Source: Sediminibacterium roseum
Lineage (GTDB): Bacteria; Bacteroidota; Bacteroidia; Chitinophagales; Chitinophagaceae
Direction of reading: 5' to 3'
Assembly: GCF_009939005.1 (NCBI RefSeq)
Contig: NZ_JAACJS010000002.1
Location: 278,646-342,645, forward strand
Length of the DNA stretch: 64,000 nucleotides
Part shown: in pieces, positions 51,620 through 60,411 of the stretch
Numbering within the stretch: the first letter of the stretch is position 1
How the letters are laid out: each line of letters begins with the position of its first letter
Program-made: the position numbers and the translations under genes
Notes under the pieces: generated by a model
Database searches by the model: none
Told to the model about the DNA's origin: nothing
The model's input: only the letters and a program-made list of their open reading frames with translations

Positions 51620-54517
51620 ATGAGTAAATTTTATACACTGGTCGCCTTTGTTTTATTGGGTATGACCGCCTCGGCCCAGAATACGACGGCCATCCTGAAG
51701 GGTAAGCTGATCGATTCTGTAAACAAGCAGTCTTTAAAAGATGCATCCGTTACCATCCTCGACGCGCGCGACTCGAGCCTCGAGAAATTTGGCCTGGTAG
51801 GCGCCGACGGTTCTTTCTCTGTTACCGGCATCCCTTTTGGTGCCATGGTGGTGCAGGTTAAGTTCAACGGGTATGAGACCTTCACCAAAAACATCACTTT
51901 CTCTGCAAGCAATTCAAACGTCAACCTGGGCACCGTTTACCTGTCGCCCGCGGCCAATGAGCTTACAGGCGTTACCGTTTCACAGTCGGTTATGCGTGTT
52001 AAAGGCGATACCACGGAATTCAATGCCTCCTCTTTCAAAACAAAACCCAATGCCGTTGCAGAAGACCTGATCAAAAAAATGCCGGGTATGGAAGTGGGTA
52101 AGGACGGTTCCATCAAATCGAACGGCGAAGCCGTGGCGCGTGTATTGGTAGATGGCAAACGTTTCATGGGCGATGACCCCAAACTGGCCACACGCAACCT
52201 GCCTCCGGATGTGATCGACAAGATCCAGGTGTTCGACGACCTGAGCGATCAAAGTAAATTCAGTGGGTTTGATGATGGCAACCGTGTAAAAACGCTTAAC
52301 ATCACCACCAAAAAAGACAAGAAAAAAGGAATGTTCGGTAAAGCCGTGGCCGGTATCGGTTCGGATGATAAATACCAGGAGAGCTTCAATTTTACACGCA
52401 TGAATGGCGACCAGCAGATCACTGTAATGGGACAGGCCAATAATGTGAACAAACAGGATTTCACCATCAACAACATCGGTGGCGGCCGCAACTTTGGCGG
52501 CGGCGGTGGTGGTGGTGGCGGTAATTTTGGCGGCGGTGGAGCAGGCGGCGGAAGCGGCATTACCACCATCCTTTCCGGTGGTTTCAACTACCGCGATATC
52601 TGGAGCCCTAAAATAGACGCTTACGGAAGTTATACCTACAACCAGCCACGTGTTAATACAGAATCATCGTCGAACACACAAAGCATATTGGGTAATGGCG
52701 TAAGCACGATAAAAGATGCGGCTTCTGTAGGACAGAACAAATCTGAGAACCACCGTTTTTCATTCAACCTGGAAGACAGGATCGATTCGATGAACTCGCT
52801 CATTTTCCGCCCGAATTTCGCCTTGCAGAGCAACAACAACGTTACCAATTCGAGCTCGTCAACCATGAAGAATGTGAATGGGGTGCTTACACCGCAGAAC
52901 AAATCGATCAGCAATGGCTCGAGCTACAACAGCGGTTATAACGTGAACGGGTCGAACCTGCAGCTGCGCCACCGCTTTGCAAAAAGGGGCCGTACGCTTT
53001 CTCTCGACTTCAATTTCTCAGGTAGCCAGAACTACGGCGATGGCCTTACCTATACCGTGAACAATGTATATGGAAGCAACCCGAGAATGGATACGCTCAA
53101 CCAGCACTATTACGATTCATCACGCTCCTACTCGCTCAACCCAACGCTTTCCTATACAGAACCATTGGGAAAGAACCAGATGCTGGAGATCCGCTATTCA
53201 CTGAGCTACAACAACACCAATTCGGTTACCAATACCTATCGCTTTGACAATGCCTCGGGCAAATTCAATAAGTTTGATAGTTTGTACAGCAACGCATACA
53301 AGTTTATCCAGACTTACAACACGGCCAACCTGAACTATCGTTTCCAGCATACGAAATACAATTTCAGTGTGGGAACGGGTATCCAGTTCCAGAACATGGA
53401 AAGCAACAACACAACCAAAAACGTGCTGGTTAAACGCGATTTTGTAAACTTTACGCCGAACGCAAACTTTACGTACAATTTTACAAAAACAAGAAGCCTG
53501 CGTGTATTCTACAATGGACGTACGGGCACGCCGAGTGTTTCGCAATTGCAGCCGATCACCACTACCACAGATTCGATCGACTTCCAGATCGGTAACGGAA
53601 ACCTGAAACCGCAGTTCACCAACAGCCTGCGTGTATTGTATTCTTCGGTTGATCCATTCACCCAAAAGATCGTTGTGGGAACGGTTAACGGAACCATCAC
53701 AACAAACGATATCGTCAGCTCCATCCTGCAGGATACCACCGCAGCCGGTAAGGGAGGAAGAACAACCACCTATGTGAACTTCGGAACCACCTATAACCTG
53801 AACGGTTATTTCATGTACGGTTTCCCGCTGAAAACGCCGAAATCGAACATCAACCTTTCAACGAACATCAATTACAGCAAAAACCAGTCGCTGCTTTCTG
53901 TAAACAAAACCGCGGCAGCATCGCCGAACGTGACAACCAGTTATACGCTCAGCGAAACGGTGAAATGGACCACGAACCTGAAGAACAATTTCGACATGAA
54001 CCTGAGTACAACGTTCAGCTACAACCCGATCAAGAACTCATCGGTGAACGGTGTTACCACCAGCAATTACATGACCCATTCACTCGCGGCCGATTTCACG
54101 CTTTATTCAAACAATGGATGGACATTGGCGAGTGATTTTGATTATACACATTATTATGGCCGTCCTGCGGGATACAACACTTCGATATTCCTCATCACGC
54201 CATCGATCGCAAAAACCTTCCTTAAAAACAAGGCGGGAGAACTGCGCCTGAGCTGCTTCGACCTGTTGAACCAGAACCAGGCCGTTAGCGTGTCAACCAA
54301 CGCCAACCAGATCGTAAACAGCATCTCAAACAACCTGAAACGGTACCTGATGCTCACTTTCACCTACAACCTCCGTGCATTTGGCCAGCAGCAAAGAGGC
54401 CAGGGGCCAAACCAGATGCGTAACATGATGTTCCAGGGCGGACAGGGTGGTATGATGATGGGCGGCTTCAGCGGCGGCGGCAATGGCGGCGGCGGAAGAA
54501 GAGGCGGAAACGAATAG
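51620..54517 (+). CDS. Large outer-membrane beta-barrel protein with CarboxypepD_reg-like and plug domains
   Basis: 965 aa with a signal peptide (residues 1-19, ending ASA-Q). A carboxypeptidase-regulatory-like domain (about 22-110), a short plug-like region (LVDGKRFMGDDPKLATRNLP near 175-195) and an OMP_b-brl_3-type barrel follow. A Gly tract of about 30 residues near 285-315 (FGGGGGGGGG) and a Gly/Met/Arg-rich C-terminus (QGGQGGMMMGG) are unusual. It resembles TonB-dependent receptors but lacks a clear TonB box; substrate unknown. Promoter and terminator frame it as a single-gene unit. Confidence 0.85.
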   Translation: MSKFYTLVAFVLLGMTASAQNTTAILKGKLIDSVNKQSLKDASVTILDARDSSLEKFGLVGADGSFSVTGIPFGAMVVQVKFNGYETFTKNITFSASNSNVNLGTVYLSPAANELTGVTVSQSVMRVKGDTTEFNASSFKTKPNAVAEDLIKKMPGMEVGKDGSIKSNGEAVARVLVDGKRFMGDDPKLATRNLPPDVIDKIQVFDDLSDQSKFSGFDDGNRVKTLNITTKKDKKKGMFGKAVAGIGSDDKYQESFNFTRMNGDQQITVMGQANNVNKQDFTINNIGGGRNFGGGGGGGGGNFGGGGAGGGSGITTILSGGFNYRDIWSPKIDAYGSYTYNQPRVNTESSSNTQSILGNGVSTIKDAASVGQNKSENHRFSFNLEDRIDSMNSLIFRPNFALQSNNNVTNSSSSTMKNVNGVLTPQNKSISNGSSYNSGYNVNGSNLQLRHRFAKRGRTLSLDFNFSGSQNYGDGLTYTVNNVYGSNPRMDTLNQHYYDSSRSYSLNPTLSYTEPLGKNQMLEIRYSLSYNNTNSVTNTYRFDNASGKFNKFDSLYSNAYKFIQTYNTANLNYRFQHTKYNFSVGTGIQFQNMESNNTTKNVLVKRDFVNFTPNANFTYNFTKTRSLRVFYNGRTGTPSVSQLQPITTTTDSIDFQIGNGNLKPQFTNSLRVLYSSVDPFTQKIVVGTVNGTITTNDIVSSILQDTTAAGKGGRTTTYVNFGTTYNLNGYFMYGFPLKTPKSNINLSTNINYSKNQSLLSVNKTAAASPNVTTSYTLSETVKWTTNLKNNFDMNLSTTFSYNPIKNSSVNGVTTSNYMTHSLAADFTLYSNNGWTLASDFDYTHYYGRPAGYNTSIFLITPSIAKTFLKNKAGELRLSCFDLLNQNQAVSVSTNANQIVNSISNNLKRYLMLTFTYNLRAFGQQQRGQGPNQMRNMMFQGGQGGMMMGGFSGGGNGGGGRRGGNE

Positions 54518-54541
54518 ACCAACAACCCCCAATTACCATAG

Positions 54542-54572
54542 GCCGTTCACAATTGTGAGCGGCTTTTTTTTT
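54542..54572 (+). terminator. Intrinsic terminator after the outer-membrane protein gene
   Basis: Stem GCCGTTCAC / GTGAGCGGC (one G-T pair) with AATT loop and nine T. Confidence 0.92.
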
Positions 54573-54660
54573 GAAGTGGACCGTTGGGAGCGGGGGTTTA
54601 GCTGCCGTCCATCCTAAAGAGCGCTCCAAACGGTGACTTAACCAAACTTTCATAAAAAAA

Positions 54661-54694
54661 CTAACCCGCGTTAGCGCAAACTGTTATACTTTTA
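54661..54694 (+). promoter_or_regulatory. Probable promoter of the arginine operon with small dyad
   Basis: TACTTTTA at 54687-54694 is one base from TAnnTTTG. Just upstream CTAAC....GTTAG (54661-54674) is a short dyad that might bind a regulator. It would start an mRNA near base 54700 and thus a leader of about 230 nt. Confidence 0.4.
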
Positions 54695-54757
54695 CACCTG
54701 ATAAGCTATTTACAGATAAGCGTGAAACACACAGTTACACATATCAATTTCCCCATT

Positions 54758-54907
54758 GCCGCGGAGCTGAATCTCCCGGCACCCGCACCGTATACTATGT
54801 TGCCGCAACCCCGACGTGGTTGCTGATAGGACGAGCAACTGGCACTTGCCCCTATCAGTGGAATTCTCCCGGAATTGGATCTAAAAACACAGAGGTGTTT
54901 TCTTTTT
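54758..54907 (+). promoter_or_regulatory. Structured leader with attenuator-like layout ahead of the arginine operon
   Basis: Elements in order: stem A GCC.GGAG / CTCC.GGC (54758-54780); stem B GCAACC / GGTTGC (54805-54810, 54818-54823) whose loop holds two Arg codons of a short ORF; stem C CTGATAGG / CCTATCAG (54823-54830, 54851-54858); stem D AATTC / GAATT (54862-54876); and an AAAACAC / GTGTTTT hairpin followed by CTTTTT (54884-54907), terminator-like but AU-rich. A second GCAAC at 54835-54839 can pair with the same GTTGC as stem B, giving two exclusive folds. No known riboswitch class was recognised. Confidence 0.5.
54797..54826 (+). CDS. Candidate Arg-rich leader peptide of the arginine operon
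   Basis: A nine-codon frame, ATG TTG CCG CAA CCC CGA, then CGT GGT TGC TGA, reads MLPQPRRGC. The two Arg codons fall in the loop of stem B and the stop codon lies in the 5' arm of stem C. This is the position a stalling ribosome would need to choose between stem B and the alternative GTTGC-GCAAC pairing downstream. It is inferred; a short frame with Arg-Arg could arise by chance. Confidence 0.4.
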   Translation: MLPQPRRGC

Positions 54908-54928
54908 CACTTTATTAATCATTACAAG

Positions 54929-55636
54929 TTGGAAGATAATATTATTGTTCGTGTAGCGAATGGTGGCGATGCCCATTATGCACAAACCATAACAGACGAG
55001 ATGGAATCCTCGGCCAGGGCCCGCGGTACAGGCATTGCCAAACGCAGTCCTGAATACGTGGCCCAAAAAATGGAAGAAGGCAAAGCCGTGATCGCTGTGC
55101 TGCCCGATGGCACCTGGGTAGGTTTCTGCTACATCGAAGTATGGGGGCACGAGCAGTTTGTGGCCAACAGCGGCCTCATCGTTTCGCCTGCCTTCCGGAA
55201 AAGCGGCACGGCAAAACGCATCAAGCAACGCATCTTCAACCTGTCGAGAGAGAAATACCCCAATGCAAAGATCTTCGGTCTTACAACCGGCCTCGCCGTA
55301 ATGAAGATCAACAGCGACCTGGGCTACGAGCCCGTTACTTACAGCGAGCTCACAGACGACGAGGAATTCTGGGCAGGCTGCAAAAGCTGCGTGAACTATG
55401 ATATCCTGATGAGCAAGGACAGGAAGAACTGCATGTGCACCGCCATGCTCTACGATCCTGCCGATCATTACGAGCCCGAAGAAACATCGGTTGAGTTCAA
55501 ACAGAATTCAAAACTCTACGAGCGCTTTATGAAGATCAAACAAAGCCGTCTGATGAAACTTTTCCGCAAAAAAGAAAATGGCGGCAGCACCGGCGGAAAA
55601 CAGAAATCATTGTTCCATACCCTTTTCAATTTATAA
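54929..55636 (+). CDS. GNAT acyltransferase of arginine synthesis (N-acylglutamate synthase candidate)
   Basis: 235 aa. Acyl-CoA-binding motif A is NSGLIVSPAFRKSGTAKRIK with the loop at residues 90-95. The TTG at 54929 is chosen because the longer frame from 54875 would run through the terminator-like hairpin and the family likeness begins at DNIIVRVANGGDAHYAQ. It leads the arginine operon, so it probably makes N-acetyl- or N-succinyl-glutamate in the cytoplasm. A CxxC (151, 154) and CxC (168, 170) cluster in the C-terminal part may bind a metal. No amino-acid-kinase domain, unlike ArgA of E. coli. Confidence 0.75.
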   Translation: MEDNIIVRVANGGDAHYAQTITDEMESSARARGTGIAKRSPEYVAQKMEEGKAVIAVLPDGTWVGFCYIEVWGHEQFVANSGLIVSPAFRKSGTAKRIKQRIFNLSREKYPNAKIFGLTTGLAVMKINSDLGYEPVTYSELTDDEEFWAGCKSCVNYDILMSKDRKNCMCTAMLYDPADHYEPEETSVEFKQNSKLYERFMKIKQSRLMKLFRKKENGGSTGGKQKSLFHTLFNL

Positions 55637-55671
55637 CCCCTGTCACTTTACAAAGGATCAAGTCAAAGAAA

Positions 55672-56886
55672 ATGAAAACAGAACTTACAAAAGGAGATAA
55701 AGTTGTTTTAGGATTCAGTGGCGGACTAGACACCACCTACTGCGTAAAATACCTCACCGATGAGAAAGGTTACGAAGTACACAGCGTGATCGTAAATACC
55801 GGCGGTTTCTCAGAAGACGAACTCGCTAAAATTGAAAAACACGCCTATACACTCGGCGTAAAATCCCATACAACCGTAAATGCTGTTCAGAGCTATTACG
55901 ACAGGATCATCAAATACCTGGTCTACGGCAATGTGCTGAAGAACAATACCTACCCGCTCAGCGTAAGCGCAGAAAGATTGAGCCAGGCCCTGCACATTGC
56001 GGAGCACGCAAAAAAACTGGGCGCCAAAGCCGTGGTACACGGAAGCACGGGTGCGGGTAACGACCAGGTGCGGTTTGATATGATCTTTAACATCATGATA
56101 CCCGGCATAGAGATCATAACTCCGATCAGGGATCTGAAACTGAGCCGTGAAGAAGAGATCAGCTACCTCAAATCAAAAGGCGTAGAGATGAATTTCGAAA
56201 AAGCGGCCTACTCTATCAACAAAGGATTGTGGGGAACAAGTGTTGGCGGTAAAGAAACACTCAACTCAAAAGGCATGCTGCCCGAAGAAGCATGGCCAAC
56301 ACAGGTTACCAAAACAAACGATGAAGAAGTAAAACTTCATTTCGAGAAAGGAGAACTGACCGCTGTGAACGCACAGGCCTTTGATCACCCTTCCAAAGCA
56401 ATTCAATACCTGCAAACGATCGCCGGCGCTTTTGGCATTGGCAGGGATATACATGTGGGCGATACGATCATCGGCATCAAGGGCCGCGTAGGTTTTGAAG
56501 CCGCGGCTCCCATGGTGATCCTGAAAGCACACCATGCACTCGAAAAACACGTGCTCACCAAATGGCAGCTCGGCTGGAAAGACCAGCTGGCGCAGTTCTA
56601 CGGCAACTGGCTACACGAAGGGCAGATACTCGACCCCGTAATGCGCGACATCGAGGCCTTCCTCGAAAACTCGCAGGAGAACGTTACGGGCGATGTATAT
56701 GTGCAACTGCAGCCCTATCGTTTCCAGGTAACCGGCATCGAATCGAAATACGACCTGATGAGCAGCAAATTCGGGAAATACGGGGAGATGAACTCCGGCT
56801 GGACAGGCGACGATGTAAGAGGGTTTACCAAAATATTCGGCAACCAGACAGCGATCTATCACAACATCAAAGAATCCAATCAATGA
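55672..56886 (+). CDS. argG: Argininosuccinate synthase
   Basis: 404 aa cytoplasmic ATP-dependent ligase joining citrulline and aspartate. The ATP-pyrophosphatase P-loop FSGGLDT is at residues 15-21; GSTGAGNDQVRF near 123-134 (aspartate/citrulline binding) and EGELTAVN-like downstream parts are conserved. Length and sequence are standard. Its stop overlaps the cupin gene by four bases. Confidence 0.95.
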   Translation: MKTELTKGDKVVLGFSGGLDTTYCVKYLTDEKGYEVHSVIVNTGGFSEDELAKIEKHAYTLGVKSHTTVNAVQSYYDRIIKYLVYGNVLKNNTYPLSVSAERLSQALHIAEHAKKLGAKAVVHGSTGAGNDQVRFDMIFNIMIPGIEIITPIRDLKLSREEEISYLKSKGVEMNFEKAAYSINKGLWGTSVGGKETLNSKGMLPEEAWPTQVTKTNDEEVKLHFEKGELTAVNAQAFDHPSKAIQYLQTIAGAFGIGRDIHVGDTIIGIKGRVGFEAAAPMVILKAHHALEKHVLTKWQLGWKDQLAQFYGNWLHEGQILDPVMRDIEAFLENSQENVTGDVYVQLQPYRFQVTGIESKYDLMSSKFGKYGEMNSGWTGDDVRGFTKIFGNQTAIYHNIKESNQ

Positions 56887-57233
56887 TAAAAGTATCCGCA
56901 AATGACCCTCTTCATCATTACCAATGGGGTGATGGATGTGATGGATGGAATTTTGTGGACAACGCATCGCTCTCCGTTAAACAGGAGCGAATGCCACCCG
57001 GAACATCGGAAACATTGCACTACCACGTACACGCGCAGCAATTCTTTTTTATACTGAAAGGCATTGCGCATTTTGAAGTAGACGGTGAAGTGATGACCGT
57101 AAACGAGAACGAAGGACTGCACATAGCCGCAGGAAAAAAACACCGCATCAGCAATAAATCAGGATCGGCAATCGAATTTATTTTATCGTCGCAGCCATCA
57201 ACAGCGGGCGACAGGATCAACATACCATCATGA
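56883..57233 (+). CDS. Cupin-domain protein within the arginine operon
   Basis: 116 aa single-domain cupin. Motif 1 is HYHVHAQQFFFILKG (about residues 48-62; His48, His50 and Gln54 where Glu is common), motif 2 is GLHIAAGKKHRISN with His93 near the end. It may bind a metal and be an enzyme or sensor. It overlaps argG and argC by four bases each (ATGA), so it is co-translated. A cupin is not a recognised arginine biosynthetic step, so its job is open: a mutarotase-like helper, a regulator or an unrelated passenger. Confidence 0.85.
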   Translation: MIKVSANDPLHHYQWGDGCDGWNFVDNASLSVKQERMPPGTSETLHYHVHAQQFFFILKGIAHFEVDGEVMTVNENEGLHIAAGKKHRISNKSGSAIEFILSSQPSTAGDRINIPS

Positions 57234-58210
57234 AAAAAATAAACGCAGGAATTGTTGGGGGCGCCGGTTATACAGGAGGTGAGATGGCCAGGTTACTGAT
57301 CAACCACCCGGATGTACACATATCTTTCATACACAGCACCAGCAACGCAGGAAATGCAGTGAGTAAGATTCATGCAGATCTTTTGGGAGAAACAGATCTT
57401 GTTTTCACGGATCAGTTACAGCAGGATATCGATGTACTTTTTTTATGCGTGGGACATGGCGATGCAAAGAAATTTCTTGCAGCCAATGATATTCCCGCAA
57501 GCGTAAAGATCATTGACCTGTCCCAGGATTTCAGGCTGCGCGCAAACGCAGGAAATGGCAACCGTGCATTTGTATATGGGTTACCGGAGCTGAATAGAGA
57601 AGCCATTAAGACGGCTGAAAATATTGCAAACCCGGGCTGTTTTGCAACGGCCATACAGCTGGGTTTGTTGCCGCTTGCAAAAGCGGGTGTGCTCGGAGAC
57701 GTATACACCACGGGCATTACGGGCTCAACAGGTGCTGGCCAGGGGTTGAGCGCAACATCGCACTTCAGCTGGAGGGCGAACAATATACAGGCTTACAAAA
57801 CACTGCAGCACCAGCACATCAGCGAAATACACCAGAGCCTGCAGCAGTTGCAGGGCAATGATGGCATGCACGTGAACTTTGTTCCATGGCGCGGTGATTT
57901 TACAAGGGGCATCTACATCAGCTCCATCGTTGATTGCGCATTGCCATTGGATGAGATCAGGCAACTGTACAAAGCGTATTATGCGGATCATCCGTTCACA
58001 CACGTGAGTGAAACGATGATCGATCTTAAACAGGTGGTGAACACCAACAAATGCCTGATCCATATCGAAAAACAGGGAAGCAAGATCGTTGTGCATTCAA
58101 CAACGGATAATTTGTTGAAGGGCGCCTGCGGACAGGCCGTACAGAACATGAACATTTTATTTGGCCTCGATGAAACAGCGGGCCTTAAACTAAAAGCAAA
58201 TTATTTCTAA
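57230..58210 (+). CDS. argC: N-acetyl(or N-succinyl)-gamma-glutamyl-phosphate reductase
   Basis: 326 aa NADPH-dependent reductase converting N-acyl-glutamyl phosphate to the semialdehyde. The Rossmann start GIVGGAGYTGGEMARLL is at residues 7-23, the catalytic Cys is in NPGCFATAIQLG near 136-147, and HQHISEI near 190 carries the family His. Overlaps the cupin gene by four bases. Acyl specificity is not visible here. Confidence 0.93.
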   Translation: MKKINAGIVGGAGYTGGEMARLLINHPDVHISFIHSTSNAGNAVSKIHADLLGETDLVFTDQLQQDIDVLFLCVGHGDAKKFLAANDIPASVKIIDLSQDFRLRANAGNGNRAFVYGLPELNREAIKTAENIANPGCFATAIQLGLLPLAKAGVLGDVYTTGITGSTGAGQGLSATSHFSWRANNIQAYKTLQHQHISEIHQSLQQLQGNDGMHVNFVPWRGDFTRGIYISSIVDCALPLDEIRQLYKAYYADHPFTHVSETMIDLKQVVNTNKCLIHIEKQGSKIVVHSTTDNLLKGACGQAVQNMNILFGLDETAGLKLKANYF

Positions 58211-58234
58211 AGAAGTGTTTATAAATTAAAGCGT

Positions 58235-59398
58235 ATGAATCTTTTTGATGTATACCCGTTAAACAACATCGCGATCACGAAGGCGAATGGCTCTTATGTT
58301 TGGGACGCAAACGATATTCAATACCTCGATATGTACGGCGGTCACGCTGTGATCAGCATCGGACACACCCACCCACACTGGGTAAAACGAATAGAAGATC
58401 AGCTGGAGAAAATTGCATTCTATTCAAACTCGGTCGTAATACCGATCCAGAAAGAACTTGCATCAAAGCTCGGAGCCTTGAGCGGCAAGCCCGACTACAG
58501 CCTGTTTCTCTGCAACAGCGGCGCGGAAGCGAACGAGAATGCGTTGAAACTGGCTTCGTTTCACAACGGCAGAAAAAAGATCATCGCGTTCAGCAAATCC
58601 TTTCATGGGAGAACATCGCTTGCGGTATCCGCAACCGACAACCCATCGATTGTTGCGCCGGTGAACGAAACGGACAATGTGATCTTCCTCCCATTCAACG
58701 ATGAGGCCGCATTGAAAGATTGCTTTGCAAAACATGGTAGTGAGATCTCTTCCGTGATCATCGAAGGCATACAGGGTGTAGGTGGGATCAATATAGCAAC
58801 CGCCTCTTTCCTTCAACTCATCAGGACATTGTGCGATGAAAGCGGCGCGGTTTTTATTGCCGACAGCGTGCAATGCGGCTATGGCAGAAGCGGGAAGTTT
58901 TTCTCGCACGACCATGCCGGGGTGAACGCAGATATTTATACGATGGCAAAAGGAATGGGCAACGGTTTCCCTGTTGCGGGCATTCTGATCGCACCCGGCA
59001 TCCAGCCTAAACACGGGATGCTTGGAACCACGTTCGGTGGAAACCAGCTTGCCTGTGCGGCAGCGCTGGCTGTGCTGGAAGTGATCGAAAAAGAGGACCT
59101 CATCAACAACGCAAAAGAGAACGGCGAATACCTGGTGGAGCAACTCAAACAGATCGATGGCTTGAAGAACGTTCGTGGTATGGGTTTGATGATCGGCTTT
59201 GATGTTCCCGAAGAGCTGAAAAACCTGAAAAAGAAATTGCTGTTCGATTTCAAAATATTCACGGGCGAAGCAAAGCCTAACGTGATCAGGCTGTTGCCAT
59301 CGCTTGCGCTTACCAAACAACAAATCGATGATTTCCTGTTGAGCCTGAAGGGGGCAATAGAAGAGATCGTTGACGAACAAAAAGAGCTCGCCCTGTAA
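58235..59398 (+). CDS. argD: N-acyl-ornithine aminotransferase
   Basis: 387 aa class III PLP aminotransferase. CNSGAEANENALKLA near 92-106, SFHGRTSLAVS near 122-132, DSVQCGYGRSGKFF near 206-219 and the PLP lysine in TMAKGMGNGFPVAG near 228-241 are all present. It turns N-acyl-glutamate semialdehyde into N-acyl-ornithine using glutamate. Acetyl or succinyl preference cannot be told. Confidence 0.92.
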   Translation: MNLFDVYPLNNIAITKANGSYVWDANDIQYLDMYGGHAVISIGHTHPHWVKRIEDQLEKIAFYSNSVVIPIQKELASKLGALSGKPDYSLFLCNSGAEANENALKLASFHNGRKKIIAFSKSFHGRTSLAVSATDNPSIVAPVNETDNVIFLPFNDEAALKDCFAKHGSEISSVIIEGIQGVGGINIATASFLQLIRTLCDESGAVFIADSVQCGYGRSGKFFSHDHAGVNADIYTMAKGMGNGFPVAGILIAPGIQPKHGMLGTTFGGNQLACAAALAVLEVIEKEDLINNAKENGEYLVEQLKQIDGLKNVRGMGLMIGFDVPEELKNLKKKLLFDFKIFTGEAKPNVIRLLPSLALTKQQIDDFLLSLKGAIEEIVDEQKELAL

Positions 59399-59438
59399 AC
59401 CGTTACCCAGCACAACTTCATACCAGCAAAAAAACACG

Positions 59439-60398
59439 ATGAAACAATTTATTTCTGTTAATGATGTAAACGATATCAATGCACTTGCCGCAAAAGCGCT
59501 TGCATACAAAGCCAATCCGCTTGTAGATGCCCGCCTGGGCGCGAACAAGCGCATTGGCCTCCTGTTTCTCAACCCAAGTTTGCGCACGCGCCTGAGTACA
59601 CAGATCGCTGCAAAGAACCTGGGTATGGAGGCGATCGTTTTCAACGTAGACAAGGAAGGCTGGGCCCTCGAATTTGAAGAAGGTGCGATCATGAGCGGCA
59701 ACACCGTTGAACACATCAAAGACGCAGGCCCCATACTGGGCCAGTATTTCGATATTCTCTGTATCAGGACCTTTCCTTCGCTGAAGAACAGGGAGGATGA
59801 TTACAGTGAAATGTTCATCAACCAGTTTATCAAATACGCCGGTGTTCCTGTTGTAAGCCTCGAAAGTGCAACGCTGCATCCGCTGCAGTCTTTAACAGAT
59901 ATTGTTACCATCAAAGAACAACTGCTGGCAACACCACTCAATAAAAAACCAAAGATCGTTTTAACCTGGGCGCCGCACATCAAGCCCTTGCCGCAGTGCG
60001 TGGCCAACAGTTTTGCACAGTGGGTAAATGCATGGAGCGAGGCAGAATTTGTGATCACACACCCGCAGGATTACGAACTTGCTGAACAATTTACCAAAGG
60101 CGCAACCATTACCCACGACCAGGATGCGGCTTTGAAAGACGCAGATTTTGTATACGTGAAGAACTGGAGCACCTATAGCGATTACGGGAAAGTGTACGAA
60201 AACGATCCCGGGTGGATGCTCACCGAAGAAAAACTCAAGGCAACGAACAATGCAAGGGTAATGCACTGCCTGCCCGTTCGCAGGAACGTTGAGTTGAGCG
60301 ACGAGGTGCTCGACAGCCCGCACAGCCTGGTTACAAAACAGGCAGGCAACCGGGTTTGGGCGGCGCAGGCGGTGTTAAGTGAGCTTTTAAAAGCCTGA
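59439..60398 (+). CDS. argF': N-acyl-ornithine carbamoyltransferase (Val90, N-succinyl type likely)
   Basis: 319 aa. Carbamoyl-phosphate motif FLNPSLRTRLSTQ near 43-55; HPLQSLTDI near 146-154; HCLPVRR near 283. Bacteroidota use N-acylated ornithine here, not free ornithine. The residue that distinguishes acetyl from succinyl forms (Glu92 in Xanthomonas, Pro90 in Bacteroides fragilis, from memory) corresponds to Val90 in GNTVEHI. Published mutants with Val at that site, as I remember, favour succinylornithine. The start at ATG 59439 fits this numbering; a longer frame from 59370 does not. Confidence 0.9.
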   Translation: MKQFISVNDVNDINALAAKALAYKANPLVDARLGANKRIGLLFLNPSLRTRLSTQIAAKNLGMEAIVFNVDKEGWALEFEEGAIMSGNTVEHIKDAGPILGQYFDILCIRTFPSLKNREDDYSEMFINQFIKYAGVPVVSLESATLHPLQSLTDIVTIKEQLLATPLNKKPKIVLTWAPHIKPLPQCVANSFAQWVNAWSEAEFVITHPQDYELAEQFTKGATITHDQDAALKDADFVYVKNWSTYSDYGKVYENDPGWMLTEEKLKATNNARVMHCLPVRRNVELSDEVLDSPHSLVTKQAGNRVWAAQAVLSELLKA

Positions 60399-60411
60399 GC
60401 AGATTTATAAC

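Noticed and set aside
54758..54880. Known riboswitch (SAM, cobalamin, TPP, guanidine) in the arginine leader
   Set aside because: None of the conserved core motifs of those classes could be found in the sequence.
58463..59734. 423-codon minus-strand frame opposite argD
   Set aside because: Lies wholly across argD and the start of the carbamoyltransferase gene, both with complete catalytic motifs; its translation has no domain-like pattern. A product of codon bias.
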